Made by a program: the position numbers and the translations under genes. The notes below the pieces were generated by a model that did not search any database, was not told the origin of the DNA, and worked only from the letters and a program-made list of their open reading frames with translations. DNA of 64,000 bases from Mycolicibacterium nivoides (GTDB taxonomy: Bacteria > Actinomycetota > Actinomycetes > Mycobacteriales > Mycobacteriaceae). Of the stretch, positions 51,904 to 60,025 are shown piece by piece; the first letter of the stretch is position 1, and each line of letters opens with the position of its first letter. The DNA is taken from NCBI RefSeq assembly GCF_003855255.1, contig NZ_CP034072.1:3092727-3156726 (forward strand), given 5' to 3'.

Positions 51904-52919
51904 GGGGTGGCATGGGAAAAGCGTTGCGCCTGCAGAAACGTCGAGAGCGCCGCCAGTGTCGACTCGGCACCCTGGTTGCGGTTCACCCCATCGGCGTGCA
52001 ACCCGTCGAATCCGCCACCTGTCTCGGGATCCCACATCAGCTCGCCGACATCGTTGGCCCCCTGGAACCAGGCGGCAGCAGCCCGCACGGTTTCTGGCCA
52101 GATGGCGCTCGGATCGACAGCAGCGGCGCGGGCACACGCGTCTGCCAGTGCGGCCACCTCGATCGGTTGCTGGTCGAATCCCGGCCGAGGGTCGTCGATG
52201 CCCCAGCCACCGGCGGGCGTGACCGACAGGTGATCGTCGGCCGTCTCGCGCTCGACCAACCATGCCAGCAGGTCCAGTCCCCGGTTGTACAGCGCCGAGT
52301 CGTCGATCGCGACGCCCGCGGCAATCATGGCCTCGGCGAGAACCGCATTGGCGTAGGTGAGTCTCGGTTCGGGCCAGGGCCAGTCCGGGTTTCCGGTGGG
52401 CGCAGGGACACCGGCGACATAGTCGGTGATGAGTGAGTGGGCGGCGCTGTGCCCGGGCTGGGCGGACATCAGCTCAGCCGCTCCCAGAACGGCGAACGCC
52501 ATCGCCCGTGGCCATATCGACCTCTGCTGCGCGGCGCGCTTGAATTGGCCGACCGCCATCTGGCGGACCATGCCGACATCACTGTGCGCAGCGGCGGTTC
52601 CCAAGCCCCACAGGCAGCGCCCCCACGCGTCCTCCAGCGCCGGTTCGTCGACCCACGCGCCGTTACAGTCCATCCGGTTGTGGCAGGCGCCGGTGAGGGT
52701 CTGCGCCTCGTTGAGGAAGCGCATCGCCACCCCCGCTAGTCGGTTCAGGTCCCGGTCAGGACCGGGCGCACGTGTGGCGACGACCAGTACGCGCGCCATA
52801 TCGTCTGTGCAGTAACCATTTTCGGCTCTCGGTTCGGTCAGCCGGGCATGTTCGAAGGTTCCGCTGCCGTCCGTCATCCGCAGCAGGTGGTCGAACCGGG
52901 GACGCGGCAGTTCGGTCAC
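51900..52919 (-). CDS. alpha/alpha-toroid protein of the GT4/GH130 operon
   Basis: The protein has 339 residues from the GTG at 52919, which overlaps the stop of the glycosyltransferase gene. The sequence is nearly all helix with repeated pairs, as in six-hairpin glycosidases, and contains ENGYCTDDMARVL near the N-terminus and a GYGID-like loop (GGWGIDDPRPGFDQQPIEV) later. It is not clearly catalytic. The 4-base overlaps on both sides show that the three proteins are made together. Confidence 0.72.
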   Translation of the reverse strand: MTELPRPRFDHLLRMTDGSGTFEHARLTEPRAENGYCTDDMARVLVVATRAPGPDRDLNRLAGVAMRFLNEAQTLTGACHNRMDCNGAWVDEPALEDAWGRCLWGLGTAAAHSDVGMVRQMAVGQFKRAAQQRSIWPRAMAFAVLGAAELMSAQPGHSAAHSLITDYVAGVPAPTGNPDWPWPEPRLTYANAVLAEAMIAAGVAIDDSALYNRGLDLLAWLVERETADDHLSVTPAGGWGIDDPRPGFDQQPIEVAALADACARAAAVDPSAIWPETVRAAAAWFQGANDVGELMWDPETGGGFDGLHADGVNRNQGAESTLAALSTFLQAQRFSHATP

Positions 52920-54094
52920 CGGCGTTTCGATCGATCGGCCAGGATCTGCCGTGCCGCCGACTGGTACGCATTGGCGACGACGGACCACGACATCGTTGGC
53001 GCCAGCCGACGCGCCTCGGCGGCCATCGCGCCCGCGAGGCGCGGCTGGGTGAGCACGCTGCGCAAGGCGGATGTGAGCGCCTCCGGATTCCCATGCTCTA
53101 CCGCGATGCCTGCCCCACTCCCGAGCAGCTCGACGGCATGCGGAAAGGCGGTGGCGACAACGGGCCGCCCATGGGCAACCGCGTCGACCAACACCCCGGA
53201 GGTGACCTGCTCGGTCGAGTCGTAGGGCAGCACCACCACGGCCGCGGCCCGGAGCTGGGCACTCAGCGACGACGCGTCGAGGTAGCCCGAGTCGAAGTGC
53301 ACCGAGTCGGCCAGGCCACTCGACCGTGCCTTCTCGATACAGAAGTCGCGATATTCCTCGCCATCAGCGGCGAGCACCTTTGGGTGTGTCCGGCCGGCCA
53401 CCAGGTACCGTGGTCGGCCGTTGAGCCGATGCAGATCGCCCATTGAGTCGATGACCCGCTCGATACCCTTTCCCGGTCCGAGCAACCCCCAGGTCAAGAG
53501 GGTGGGCCTGCCGCCGCGCTTGGTCTGCACGGGTGCCGGGACCATCGCACCGTGCGGGATCGTGGTGACTTTGTGCCGGTCAACGTGGTAGCCGAGACAC
53601 AACCGCCGGTGGGCCGACTCAGACATCACGACGACCCGGTCCGCCAGCGCCGCCACTACCTCGAGTACTGAGCGCTGGTGGGGCGTCGGATCTTTGAGAA
53701 CGGTGTGCACGACGACGATCGACGGGATGTCAAGGTCACCGATGATGTCGACAACCTCGTCACCGTCCGATCCCCCGTAGATGCCGTACTCGTGCTGAAT
53801 GACGGCAATGTCGTTCTGATTGAGCAGATCCGAACTGGCCGCCACCGATCCCGCGGATCCGTTGACCAGCTCTCCGACCACCCGACCGTCGCCAGACGTC
53901 GAACCATCAGAGACCCTGACGACACCCACTTCCGCACCGGTCGCGGACAAACCGCCCGCGAGCGCTGCACTGAATGTCGCCAGACCGCAGGGAGTCGGCG
54001 CATACGTACTGAGCATCCCAATCCTCAGACGGTCGGGATCGACGCGCACCGCTGTAGGGCCGGCCGGCACATGCAGAACGGATGGAGCACTCAA
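52916..54094 (-). CDS. GT4-type glycosyltransferase
   Basis: The protein has 392 residues. It has the GT-B fold: N-terminal domain beginning RIGMLSTYAPTPCGLATFSAALA and a C-terminal nucleotide-sugar domain with LLGPGKGIERVIDSM and the acidic EX7E-like region near VEHGNPEALTSALRS. It probably transfers mannose or glucose from a nucleotide sugar. The annotated TTG start at 54094 has only a weak ribosome site; a GTG inside is possible. It is the first gene of the operon and is divergent from the second sensor lipoprotein gene. Confidence 0.9.
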   Translation of the reverse strand: MSAPSVLHVPAGPTAVRVDPDRLRIGMLSTYAPTPCGLATFSAALAGGLSATGAEVGVVRVSDGSTSGDGRVVGELVNGSAGSVAASSDLLNQNDIAVIQHEYGIYGGSDGDEVVDIIGDLDIPSIVVVHTVLKDPTPHQRSVLEVVAALADRVVVMSESAHRRLCLGYHVDRHKVTTIPHGAMVPAPVQTKRGGRPTLLTWGLLGPGKGIERVIDSMGDLHRLNGRPRYLVAGRTHPKVLAADGEEYRDFCIEKARSSGLADSVHFDSGYLDASSLSAQLRAAAVVVLPYDSTEQVTSGVLVDAVAHGRPVVATAFPHAVELLGSGAGIAVEHGNPEALTSALRSVLTQPRLAGAMAAEARRLAPTMSWSVVANAYQSAARQILADRSKRR

Positions 54095-54579
54095 GATGAA
54101 CCCGACATGATCTGGGCGCGAAGCACTTCCACGGCGGTCAACGCCGGGTTTGAAAGTTGCGAATCGTCAGCACCTTTCGGCCCCGACGGTCCCATATCTG
54201 CGTGGTTGCCGATTACCCTCGGCTCGGTGATGTGCGTAATGACTGCCCTCGCTTCGGCTCACGGCCGACATCTCGGGCTACTCCGAGCACGTCAAGACCG
54301 ACGTGAATGAACTGAACCGAATTTCGCGATACCGCAAGAAAACTGATTGCTTTCCGCTAGCGCTTGGATCGATTGTGCCTAGTGGCGGGATCCGGGCCAG
54401 AACACCAGTCAACGCTGCACCACAGGCATTGTCAACTGCAGCGGGTCCGCCCTGCGCGGAAACCTGCACTCCCTGGTGCCGCCGTGACCCGTGTGATTGC
54501 AGATGTCCGCGCAAACGCCAGCGCTGCGCCCGACCCCTGTGACCGATTACGATCAGCAAACAGGGATCAAGGGGGTCAC
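54095..54579. other. 485-base divergent intergenic region
   Basis: It lies between the glycosyltransferase start and the sensor lipoprotein start. It is less GC-rich than its surroundings in the middle. The last 30 bases carry the leader shared with the 47.5-kb gene and a -10-like TACGAT (54548-54553). No gene or strong palindrome is seen in the rest. Confidence 0.4.
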
Positions 54580-55260
54580 ATGGACGTGAAGCGGGCGGTT
54601 GTACCGGCCATCGCGGCCATTGCATTGGCAGGTTCCGCGCTCAGCGGGTGCGGCACCAAGCAAACCGAGGATGACGCCGGACCACAGGTCGACGTCCTCG
54701 GCAGCATGTTGGCCAGCGAATCAGAGCTCAACACCATCCTGGGCACCACGGACCTGCATCCCAAGACCGCGCTGCGCCAGCCCGCCAGGCTCGACGCCGA
54801 CGAGCACGCCTCGCGTCCGGTGTGCCTGGCCGTGATCGGCAATGCCATGGACGAGGTGTACCGCGACAGTGGATTCCGGCAGTTCCGCGAGTCGCTGTTC
54901 GCCGACGAGACCAACGACCTCGAGGTCGACCAGGCCGTCACGGCGTTCGACACCCCCACGGCCGCAAAAATTCTCGTCACCCGCACGGTGGATACCTGGC
55001 GCCAGTGCGCCGGCGAGAACCTGACGATCAGCTACGACGGCAATCGCCGGCCCAGCATCTTCGCGCTCGGCAATCCGAGCGTCGTCGACGACATCGACGT
55101 CACCAACGAGCAGTCACCGGCCAGCCCCCAGCAGGGCAGCCGCCGCGCGATCCTGGCCGTGAACAACATCGTGGTCGATGTGCGGATCACCGGAACCGAC
55201 CTGACCGACGCCCAGGTGGTGCAGCTGGCCAAGGCGATCGCCGGCCGAAACGCGGTCTGA
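54580..55260 (+). CDS. lipoprotein with single-disulfide PknH-type sensor domain, paralogue
   Basis: The protein has 226 residues from the ATG at 54580; the frame is open further upstream, but the leader match with the 47559 gene fixes this start. The lipobox is ALSGC. The mature part (GPQVDVLGSMLASESELNT to VQLAKAIAGRNAV) is closely related to the 47559 protein and keeps the same two Cys. It lies 25 bases from the end of the convergent receptor-kinase gene. A role in sensing at the cell surface is inferred from the fold. Confidence 0.8.
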   Translation: MDVKRAVVPAIAAIALAGSALSGCGTKQTEDDAGPQVDVLGSMLASESELNTILGTTDLHPKTALRQPARLDADEHASRPVCLAVIGNAMDEVYRDSGFRQFRESLFADETNDLEVDQAVTAFDTPTAAKILVTRTVDTWRQCAGENLTISYDGNRRPSIFALGNPSVVDDIDVTNEQSPASPQQGSRRAILAVNNIVVDVRITGTDLTDAQVVQLAKAIAGRNAV

Positions 55261-55285
55261 GACGCGGTCTGAGACGCGAAAACCC

Positions 55286-57085
55286 TTACTGGAAAGCCCC
55301 ATTGATCACCGATTGGGTGATCATGCCCTTCTCCACACCCCACATGGTGGCGATGGTGCGGTACTCGCCGGTGTTCATCACGTGCTCCAGCGCCAACCGT
55401 AGCGACTCACCCAGACCCGACCCCTTGGCGACCGGCCAACCGTAGGGCGCGGAGTCGAACACGTCACCGGCCGGTTCCAGCGCGCCGCCGCTGAGCTTGA
55501 TCGCGAACCCCGTGACGGGTGAATCAGCGGTCATGGCATCGACCTCACCGGCGATCAGCGCGGCTGTCACCTCGTCCTGATGGGTGCGGACCACTTTCTC
55601 GATGGGCGGCAGCCCGGCCGCCACGCAGGCGTCGGATTTGGCCGGGATCTCCTGGGTCTCCTGAATCGTGCTGTACGCCACGCCGATTCGCAGCCCGCAC
55701 GGCGATCCCGGGTCAGCCGACGTACCGGCCCGCCGGGCCCACAGCGTGCCCGCCTGGAAGTAGGTGACGAAGTCGGCCTGCTGCTCGCGCTCGGCGGTGT
55801 CGGTGATCGAGGACATCCCGACGTTGAAGTTGCCGTCCTGCACCGACGGCAGGATCCCCTCGAACCCGGTCTCGCGGAAGTCGGGCACCAACCCCATGGT
55901 GCGGGTCACGGCCTTCATCAGATCGATGTCGAAGCCGACGATCTCACCGCTGGAATTCTTGAACTCGTTGGGCGCGTACGGCACATTGACCCCGATCACC
56001 AAGCGCCCGGAGTCCCGGATCTCCGGCGGCACCGTCCGCGCGATCGCATCGACGGCACCCGTCGGCGCCTGCACCGGGCCGGACCCCGCTGAACCGGCAA
56101 CATTGGCAACGCGACCCGAACCGTCGTCGCGCAGCTGCCACACCCCCACCGCGCCCAGTGCCGCCACCACCACCGTCGCGCCCGCGATCGCGGCCACCTT
56201 CTTGGACACCCGGACCCGGGTCGGAACGCGTTGCGCCGAATGCCGGCCCGACCGCCCGGTGCTGCGCACCGGTACTGCCAATGCGGCCCGCGCCGCCGCG
56301 GCCAGGGCACCGGCACTCTGATACCGCTTGGACGGCTTCTTGGCCATGCCCTTGGCGATCACCTCGTCGAAGGCCGCCAGGCGCGGATCCTTGTCGGACG
56401 CCCGCGGCGGCGGGGACACCATGTGCCCGGCGATCTGTTGCTCGAGGCTGTCCGACGGATACGGCCGCTCCCCCGTCAGGCATTCGTAGAGCACGCACGC
56501 CAATGCGTAGATGTCCGAACGCGGATCGACCTTGCCCGCGTCGAACCGCTCCGGCGCCATGTAGGCCAACGTGCCCAGGGTGCTGCCTGCGGTGGTCATG
56601 CCCGAGTCGCCCGCGGTGCGGGCCAGGCCGAAATCGATCAGGTACACGAAGTCGTTGTCGGCGATCAGGATGTTCGACGGCTTGACGTCGCGGTGGATCA
56701 GCCCGGCCGCATGCGCCCCGTCGAGCGCCTCGGCCACCTGCTCGACCATGCCGACCACGAAGGTCGGGTCCAACGGCTTACCGGTCTTGGTGAGCATGGC
56801 GCCGAGGTTGCGTCCCTCGATCAGCCGCATGTCCAGATAGAGCCGGCCGTCGATCTCGCCGTAGCCGTGGATCGGCACCACATGCGGATTGCTCACCCCC
56901 GCCGCGGCGTGCGACTCCCGGCGGAACCGTTCCTGGAAGGTGGCGTCCTGCGCCAGGTGCGGCGGCAGGACCTTGAGCGCGACGATGCGATCGGTGTCGG
57001 AATCGTAGGCCTGGTAAACCTCGCCCATCCCGCCCCGACCGATCAGCTTTTGCAGCTGATAGTGCCCGAATGGGGTCGAATCCAC
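55286..57085 (-). CDS. receptor Ser/Thr kinase with extracellular amino-acid-binding (SBP) domain
   Basis: The protein has 599 residues and begins at a GTG with GGAGGAG upstream. The kinase is complete: glycine loop IGRGGMGEVYQAY (15-27), Lys in ALKVL (38), HRDVKPSN (131-138), DFGLAR (151-156) and an activation loop rich in Thr/Ser (MTTAGSTLGT). After a basic stretch one membrane helix spans about 296-317. Residues about 365-595 form a type 3 periplasmic substrate-binding domain (GRLVIGVNVPYAPNEF, then FNVGMSSITDTAEREQ, then AGEVDAMTADSPVTG). Such domains normally bind amino acids for ABC importers. The outside domain therefore probably senses an amino acid and controls the kinase. None of the eleven M. 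tuberculosis kinases has this layout as I know them. Confidence 0.95.
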   Translation of the reverse strand: MDSTPFGHYQLQKLIGRGGMGEVYQAYDSDTDRIVALKVLPPHLAQDATFQERFRRESHAAAGVSNPHVVPIHGYGEIDGRLYLDMRLIEGRNLGAMLTKTGKPLDPTFVVGMVEQVAEALDGAHAAGLIHRDVKPSNILIADNDFVYLIDFGLARTAGDSGMTTAGSTLGTLAYMAPERFDAGKVDPRSDIYALACVLYECLTGERPYPSDSLEQQIAGHMVSPPPRASDKDPRLAAFDEVIAKGMAKKPSKRYQSAGALAAAARAALAVPVRSTGRSGRHSAQRVPTRVRVSKKVAAIAGATVVVAALGAVGVWQLRDDGSGRVANVAGSAGSGPVQAPTGAVDAIARTVPPEIRDSGRLVIGVNVPYAPNEFKNSSGEIVGFDIDLMKAVTRTMGLVPDFRETGFEGILPSVQDGNFNVGMSSITDTAEREQQADFVTYFQAGTLWARRAGTSADPGSPCGLRIGVAYSTIQETQEIPAKSDACVAAGLPPIEKVVRTHQDEVTAALIAGEVDAMTADSPVTGFAIKLSGGALEPAGDVFDSAPYGWPVAKGSGLGESLRLALEHVMNTGEYRTIATMWGVEKGMITQSVINGAFQ

Positions 57086-57159
57086 CGTTCAACTCCTCCG
57101 GAGCGGCCAATTCGGCGTTGGCATTCGATCGAAGTTACATCACGTTTGCCGCATGCGTT

Positions 57160-57264
57160 GGTCCAGATCACATCGGGCTGGCAAAAATTGTCGCCCGCGG
57201 TGACAAATGTGACCGATGTGAATTCGTAACGGTCCAGATCCCCACCAAATGCCGATATCGGCAT
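57160..57264. promoter_or_regulatory. repeat and palindrome cluster in the kinase/flippase divergent promoter
   Basis: The 246-base divergent region holds a perfect 16-base palindrome ATGCCGATATCGGCAT (57249-57264), a 10-base direct repeat GGTCCAGATC (57160-57169 and 57231-57240) and inverted arms CACATCGG/CCGATGTG (57169-57176 and 57213-57220). These make it a likely control point for both genes. No regulator gene is adjacent. Confidence 0.5.
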
Positions 57265-57331
57265 CCGATCCCGCTACCTTGGTCGCGGGCTTTGATAGTG
57301 AGTCTCGGTAACGGGGTGGGAAAGGGGGAAC

Positions 57332-59707
57332 ATGCGCGTTGACGGACGGGACATCACCGTCACCGGCAGTCTCCTGCAACCGCCGACCCGGCGCACCAAC
57401 GACATCCTGCGGCTGATTCTGGCCGCGATCTTCCTGGCCACCGTCATCACCAGCTCGCTGATCACCCGCTACGAGTGGGTGGCCCTGGAGAAATCGATCT
57501 CCGAGATCGTCGGCGTGCTCACCCCGACCCAGTCCAATCTGGTCTACCTGGCCTACGGCATCGCGATCCTGGCGCTGCCGTTCGTGATCCTGGTCAGCCT
57601 GATTCTGGGACGGCAGTGGAAACTGCTCGGCGCCTACGCTGCCGCGGCCCTGATCACCATGCTGTCGCTGTCGATCACCGCCAACGGCATCGCCGCGCCC
57701 AGATGGCATTTCGATCTCTCCGACCGGCTCAGCTCCCAGTTGTCGCAGTTCCTCGACGACCCGCGCTGGATCGGCATGCTCGCCGCGGTGCTCACCGTCT
57801 CCGGGCCCTGGCTGTCACGCCGGCTGCGCCGCTGGTGGTGGACGCTGCTGCTGGCGTTCGTCCCGATCCATCTGGTCGTCAGCGCCGTCGTGCCGGCCCG
57901 CTCCCTGCTGGGCCTGACCGCCGGCTGGTTCGTCGGCGCCCTGGTGGTATGGCTCGTCGGCACTCCCGCCCTGGAAGTCCCGCTCGACGGCGCGGTCCGC
58001 GCGCTGGCCCGGCGAGGGTTCGTCGTCTCGGCGTTCACCGTGGTGCGCCCGGCCGGCGCCGGCCCGCTCACGCTGATCGCGCAGTCGCCGGACCCCGACT
58101 CCAGCGCCGTCGTCGAGCTATTCGGCCCCAACCAACAGAGCGGCGGCGCCGTGCGTCAGGTGTGGCGCAAAATGCGGCTGCGCTCCAATGAGACCGCGCC
58201 CCTGCAGACCTCGATGCGCCGCGCCGTCGAGCACCGCGCCTTGATGGCCATCGCGATCGGCGACCTCGGTCTGGCCAGCACGTCGACCATGTCGGTGGCG
58301 GCCCTGGACCGCGGCTGGACGCTGTACGCGCACAACCGCAAACGTGGCGTCCCCCTGGACCAGAGCACCGAGGAGACCACCGTCGGCCGCGTCTGGAACG
58401 CGCTGCGCATGCTGCACGACCATCAGATCTCCCACGGCGACCTGCGCAGCAAGGAGATCACCGTCGACGACGGCTCCGTGTTGTTCGGTGGATTCGGCAA
58501 CGCCGAGTACGGCGCCACCGACGCCCAATTGCAGTCCGACATCGCCCAACTGCTCGTCACCACCACAGCCTTGTACGACCCGAAGGCGGCTGTCACCGCG
58601 GCGATCGATGCGTTCGGCCGCGACACCGTGCTCACCGCGTCGCGCCGGCTCACCAAGTCCGCGGTGCCCTCCCGGGTGCGCGACGCCGTCCCCGACGCCA
58701 AAGAAGTGATGACCTCCGCTCGTGACGAGGTCAAGCGCCAGACCGGGGCCGACCAGATCCAGGCCGAGACCATCACCCGGTTCACCCGCACCCAGGTGAT
58801 CCAGCTGGTGCTGCTGGTGGCGCTGGTCTATGTGGCCTACCCGTTCATCAGCACGGTGCCGACGTTCTTCTCCGAACTGCGCACCGTCGACTGGTCGTGG
58901 GCCCTGCTCGGGCTCACCGTCTCGGCGCTGACCTATGTGGGTGCGGCGGCCGCGCTGTGGGCATGTGCCGACGGGCTGGTGAGTTTCCGCAACCTCTCGA
59001 TCATGCAGGTGGCCAACACCTTTGCCGCCACCACCACGCCCGCGGGCGTCGGCGGCCTGGCCCTGAGCACCCGGTTCCTGCAGAAGGGCGGGCTGAGCAC
59101 CGCACGCGCCACCGCCGCTGTGGCACTGCAACAGTCGGTGCAGGTGATCGTGCACGTGATCCTGCTGATCTTCTTCAGCACCATGGCCGGGGCCTCGGCC
59201 GACCTGTCGCACTTCGTCCCGAGCTCGACCGTCCTTTACCTGATCGCCGGCCTGGCGCTCGGGCTCATCGGGGCGTTCCTGGCCGTGCCCAAACTACGGC
59301 GCTGGCTGTCGTCCTCGTTGCGCCCGAAGCTCAAAGAGGTCACCGACGACCTGGTCAAACTGGCCCGCGAACCGCAACGGCTGGCACTGATCGTGCTGGG
59401 CGCCGCGGGCACGACCCTCGGTGCGGCCCTGGCGCTGTGGGCCAGCGTCGAGGCGTTCGGCGGCACCACCTCATTCATCACCGTCACGGTCGTGACCATG
59501 GTCGGCGGCACCCTGGCCTCGGCGGCGCCCACGCCCGGCGGTGTGGGCGCGGTCGAGGCGGCCCTGATCGGTGGTCTGGCGGCGTTCGGCGTGCCCGCCG
59601 GGATCGCAGTGCCCGCGGTACTGCTGTACCGGGTGCTGACCTGCTGGTTGCCGGTGTTCATCGGCTGGCCGGTGATGCGCTGGCTCACCAAGAACGACAT
59701 GATCTGA
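57332..59707 (+). CDS. membrane protein with kinase-like segment and flippase-like C-terminus
   Basis: The protein has 791 residues. About five or six membrane helices fill residues 25-210. Residues about 240-460 are soluble and look like a protein kinase/ABC1-like relic: HDHQISHGDLRSKEITVDDG with HGDL at 368-371 in the place of the catalytic loop, and FGGFGNAEY where DFG should be, so the metal Asp is missing. From about 485 a second set of about eight helices (TPAGVGGLALSTRFLQKG, then PTPGGVGAVEAALIGGLAA) matches the LPG-synthase/UPF0104 flippase-like family. AAAGGGGG precedes the ATG. It is divergent from the receptor-kinase gene. Confidence 0.88.
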   Translation: MRVDGRDITVTGSLLQPPTRRTNDILRLILAAIFLATVITSSLITRYEWVALEKSISEIVGVLTPTQSNLVYLAYGIAILALPFVILVSLILGRQWKLLGAYAAAALITMLSLSITANGIAAPRWHFDLSDRLSSQLSQFLDDPRWIGMLAAVLTVSGPWLSRRLRRWWWTLLLAFVPIHLVVSAVVPARSLLGLTAGWFVGALVVWLVGTPALEVPLDGAVRALARRGFVVSAFTVVRPAGAGPLTLIAQSPDPDSSAVVELFGPNQQSGGAVRQVWRKMRLRSNETAPLQTSMRRAVEHRALMAIAIGDLGLASTSTMSVAALDRGWTLYAHNRKRGVPLDQSTEETTVGRVWNALRMLHDHQISHGDLRSKEITVDDGSVLFGGFGNAEYGATDAQLQSDIAQLLVTTTALYDPKAAVTAAIDAFGRDTVLTASRRLTKSAVPSRVRDAVPDAKEVMTSARDEVKRQTGADQIQAETITRFTRTQVIQLVLLVALVYVAYPFISTVPTFFSELRTVDWSWALLGLTVSALTYVGAAAALWACADGLVSFRNLSIMQVANTFAATTTPAGVGGLALSTRFLQKGGLSTARATAAVALQQSVQVIVHVILLIFFSTMAGASADLSHFVPSSTVLYLIAGLALGLIGAFLAVPKLRRWLSSSLRPKLKEVTDDLVKLAREPQRLALIVLGAAGTTLGAALALWASVEAFGGTTSFITVTVVTMVGGTLASAAPTPGGVGAVEAALIGGLAAFGVPAGIAVPAVLLYRVLTCWLPVFIGWPVMRWLTKNDMI

Positions 59708-60025
59708 TTTCTGTGCCGATCATGTCGGGTCGCGGCCCTGTGGCGAGTGTGTAGCTAGTCGAGGAAACTCCGTGGATCTGGCCCAGGAACCTACACATTC
59801 ACCGCAGCGGCCGGTAGGTGACATAGGACGGGACCGGACCGCGATGAACTGGATCGGCCCGCGGCAGCCGAAGTACTCGTGGTGTGGCCACCTCTGGCTG
59901 GCTCTGCCTAGCTCTGTGACCTGGGCATTCCGCGTGGCGAACCCGAGTGGACGCGAGATTCTGACGAAGAACTCCGGATAATCCGTGCCCCCGGCAACGG
60001 CGGTGAGGTGCCATGATGATGTGTC
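59708..60025. other. 318-base intergenic region
   Basis: It lies between the flippase-like gene and the SNF2-type gene, both rightward. I searched it for RNA genes and small genes. Its base composition resembles coding DNA, so it may be a remnant, but no protein family or RNA fold is recognised. Confidence 0.35.

Noticed and set aside
51904..52263. 120-codon N-terminal extension of the GH130 gene
   Set aside because: It is another frame of the toroid-protein gene, is rich in Arg, and the ATGA overlap gives a better start.
59708..60025. possible RNA gene or small gene in the intergenic region
   Set aside because: I found no tRNA cloverleaf, no known RNA core and no protein match, so nothing is annotated there.
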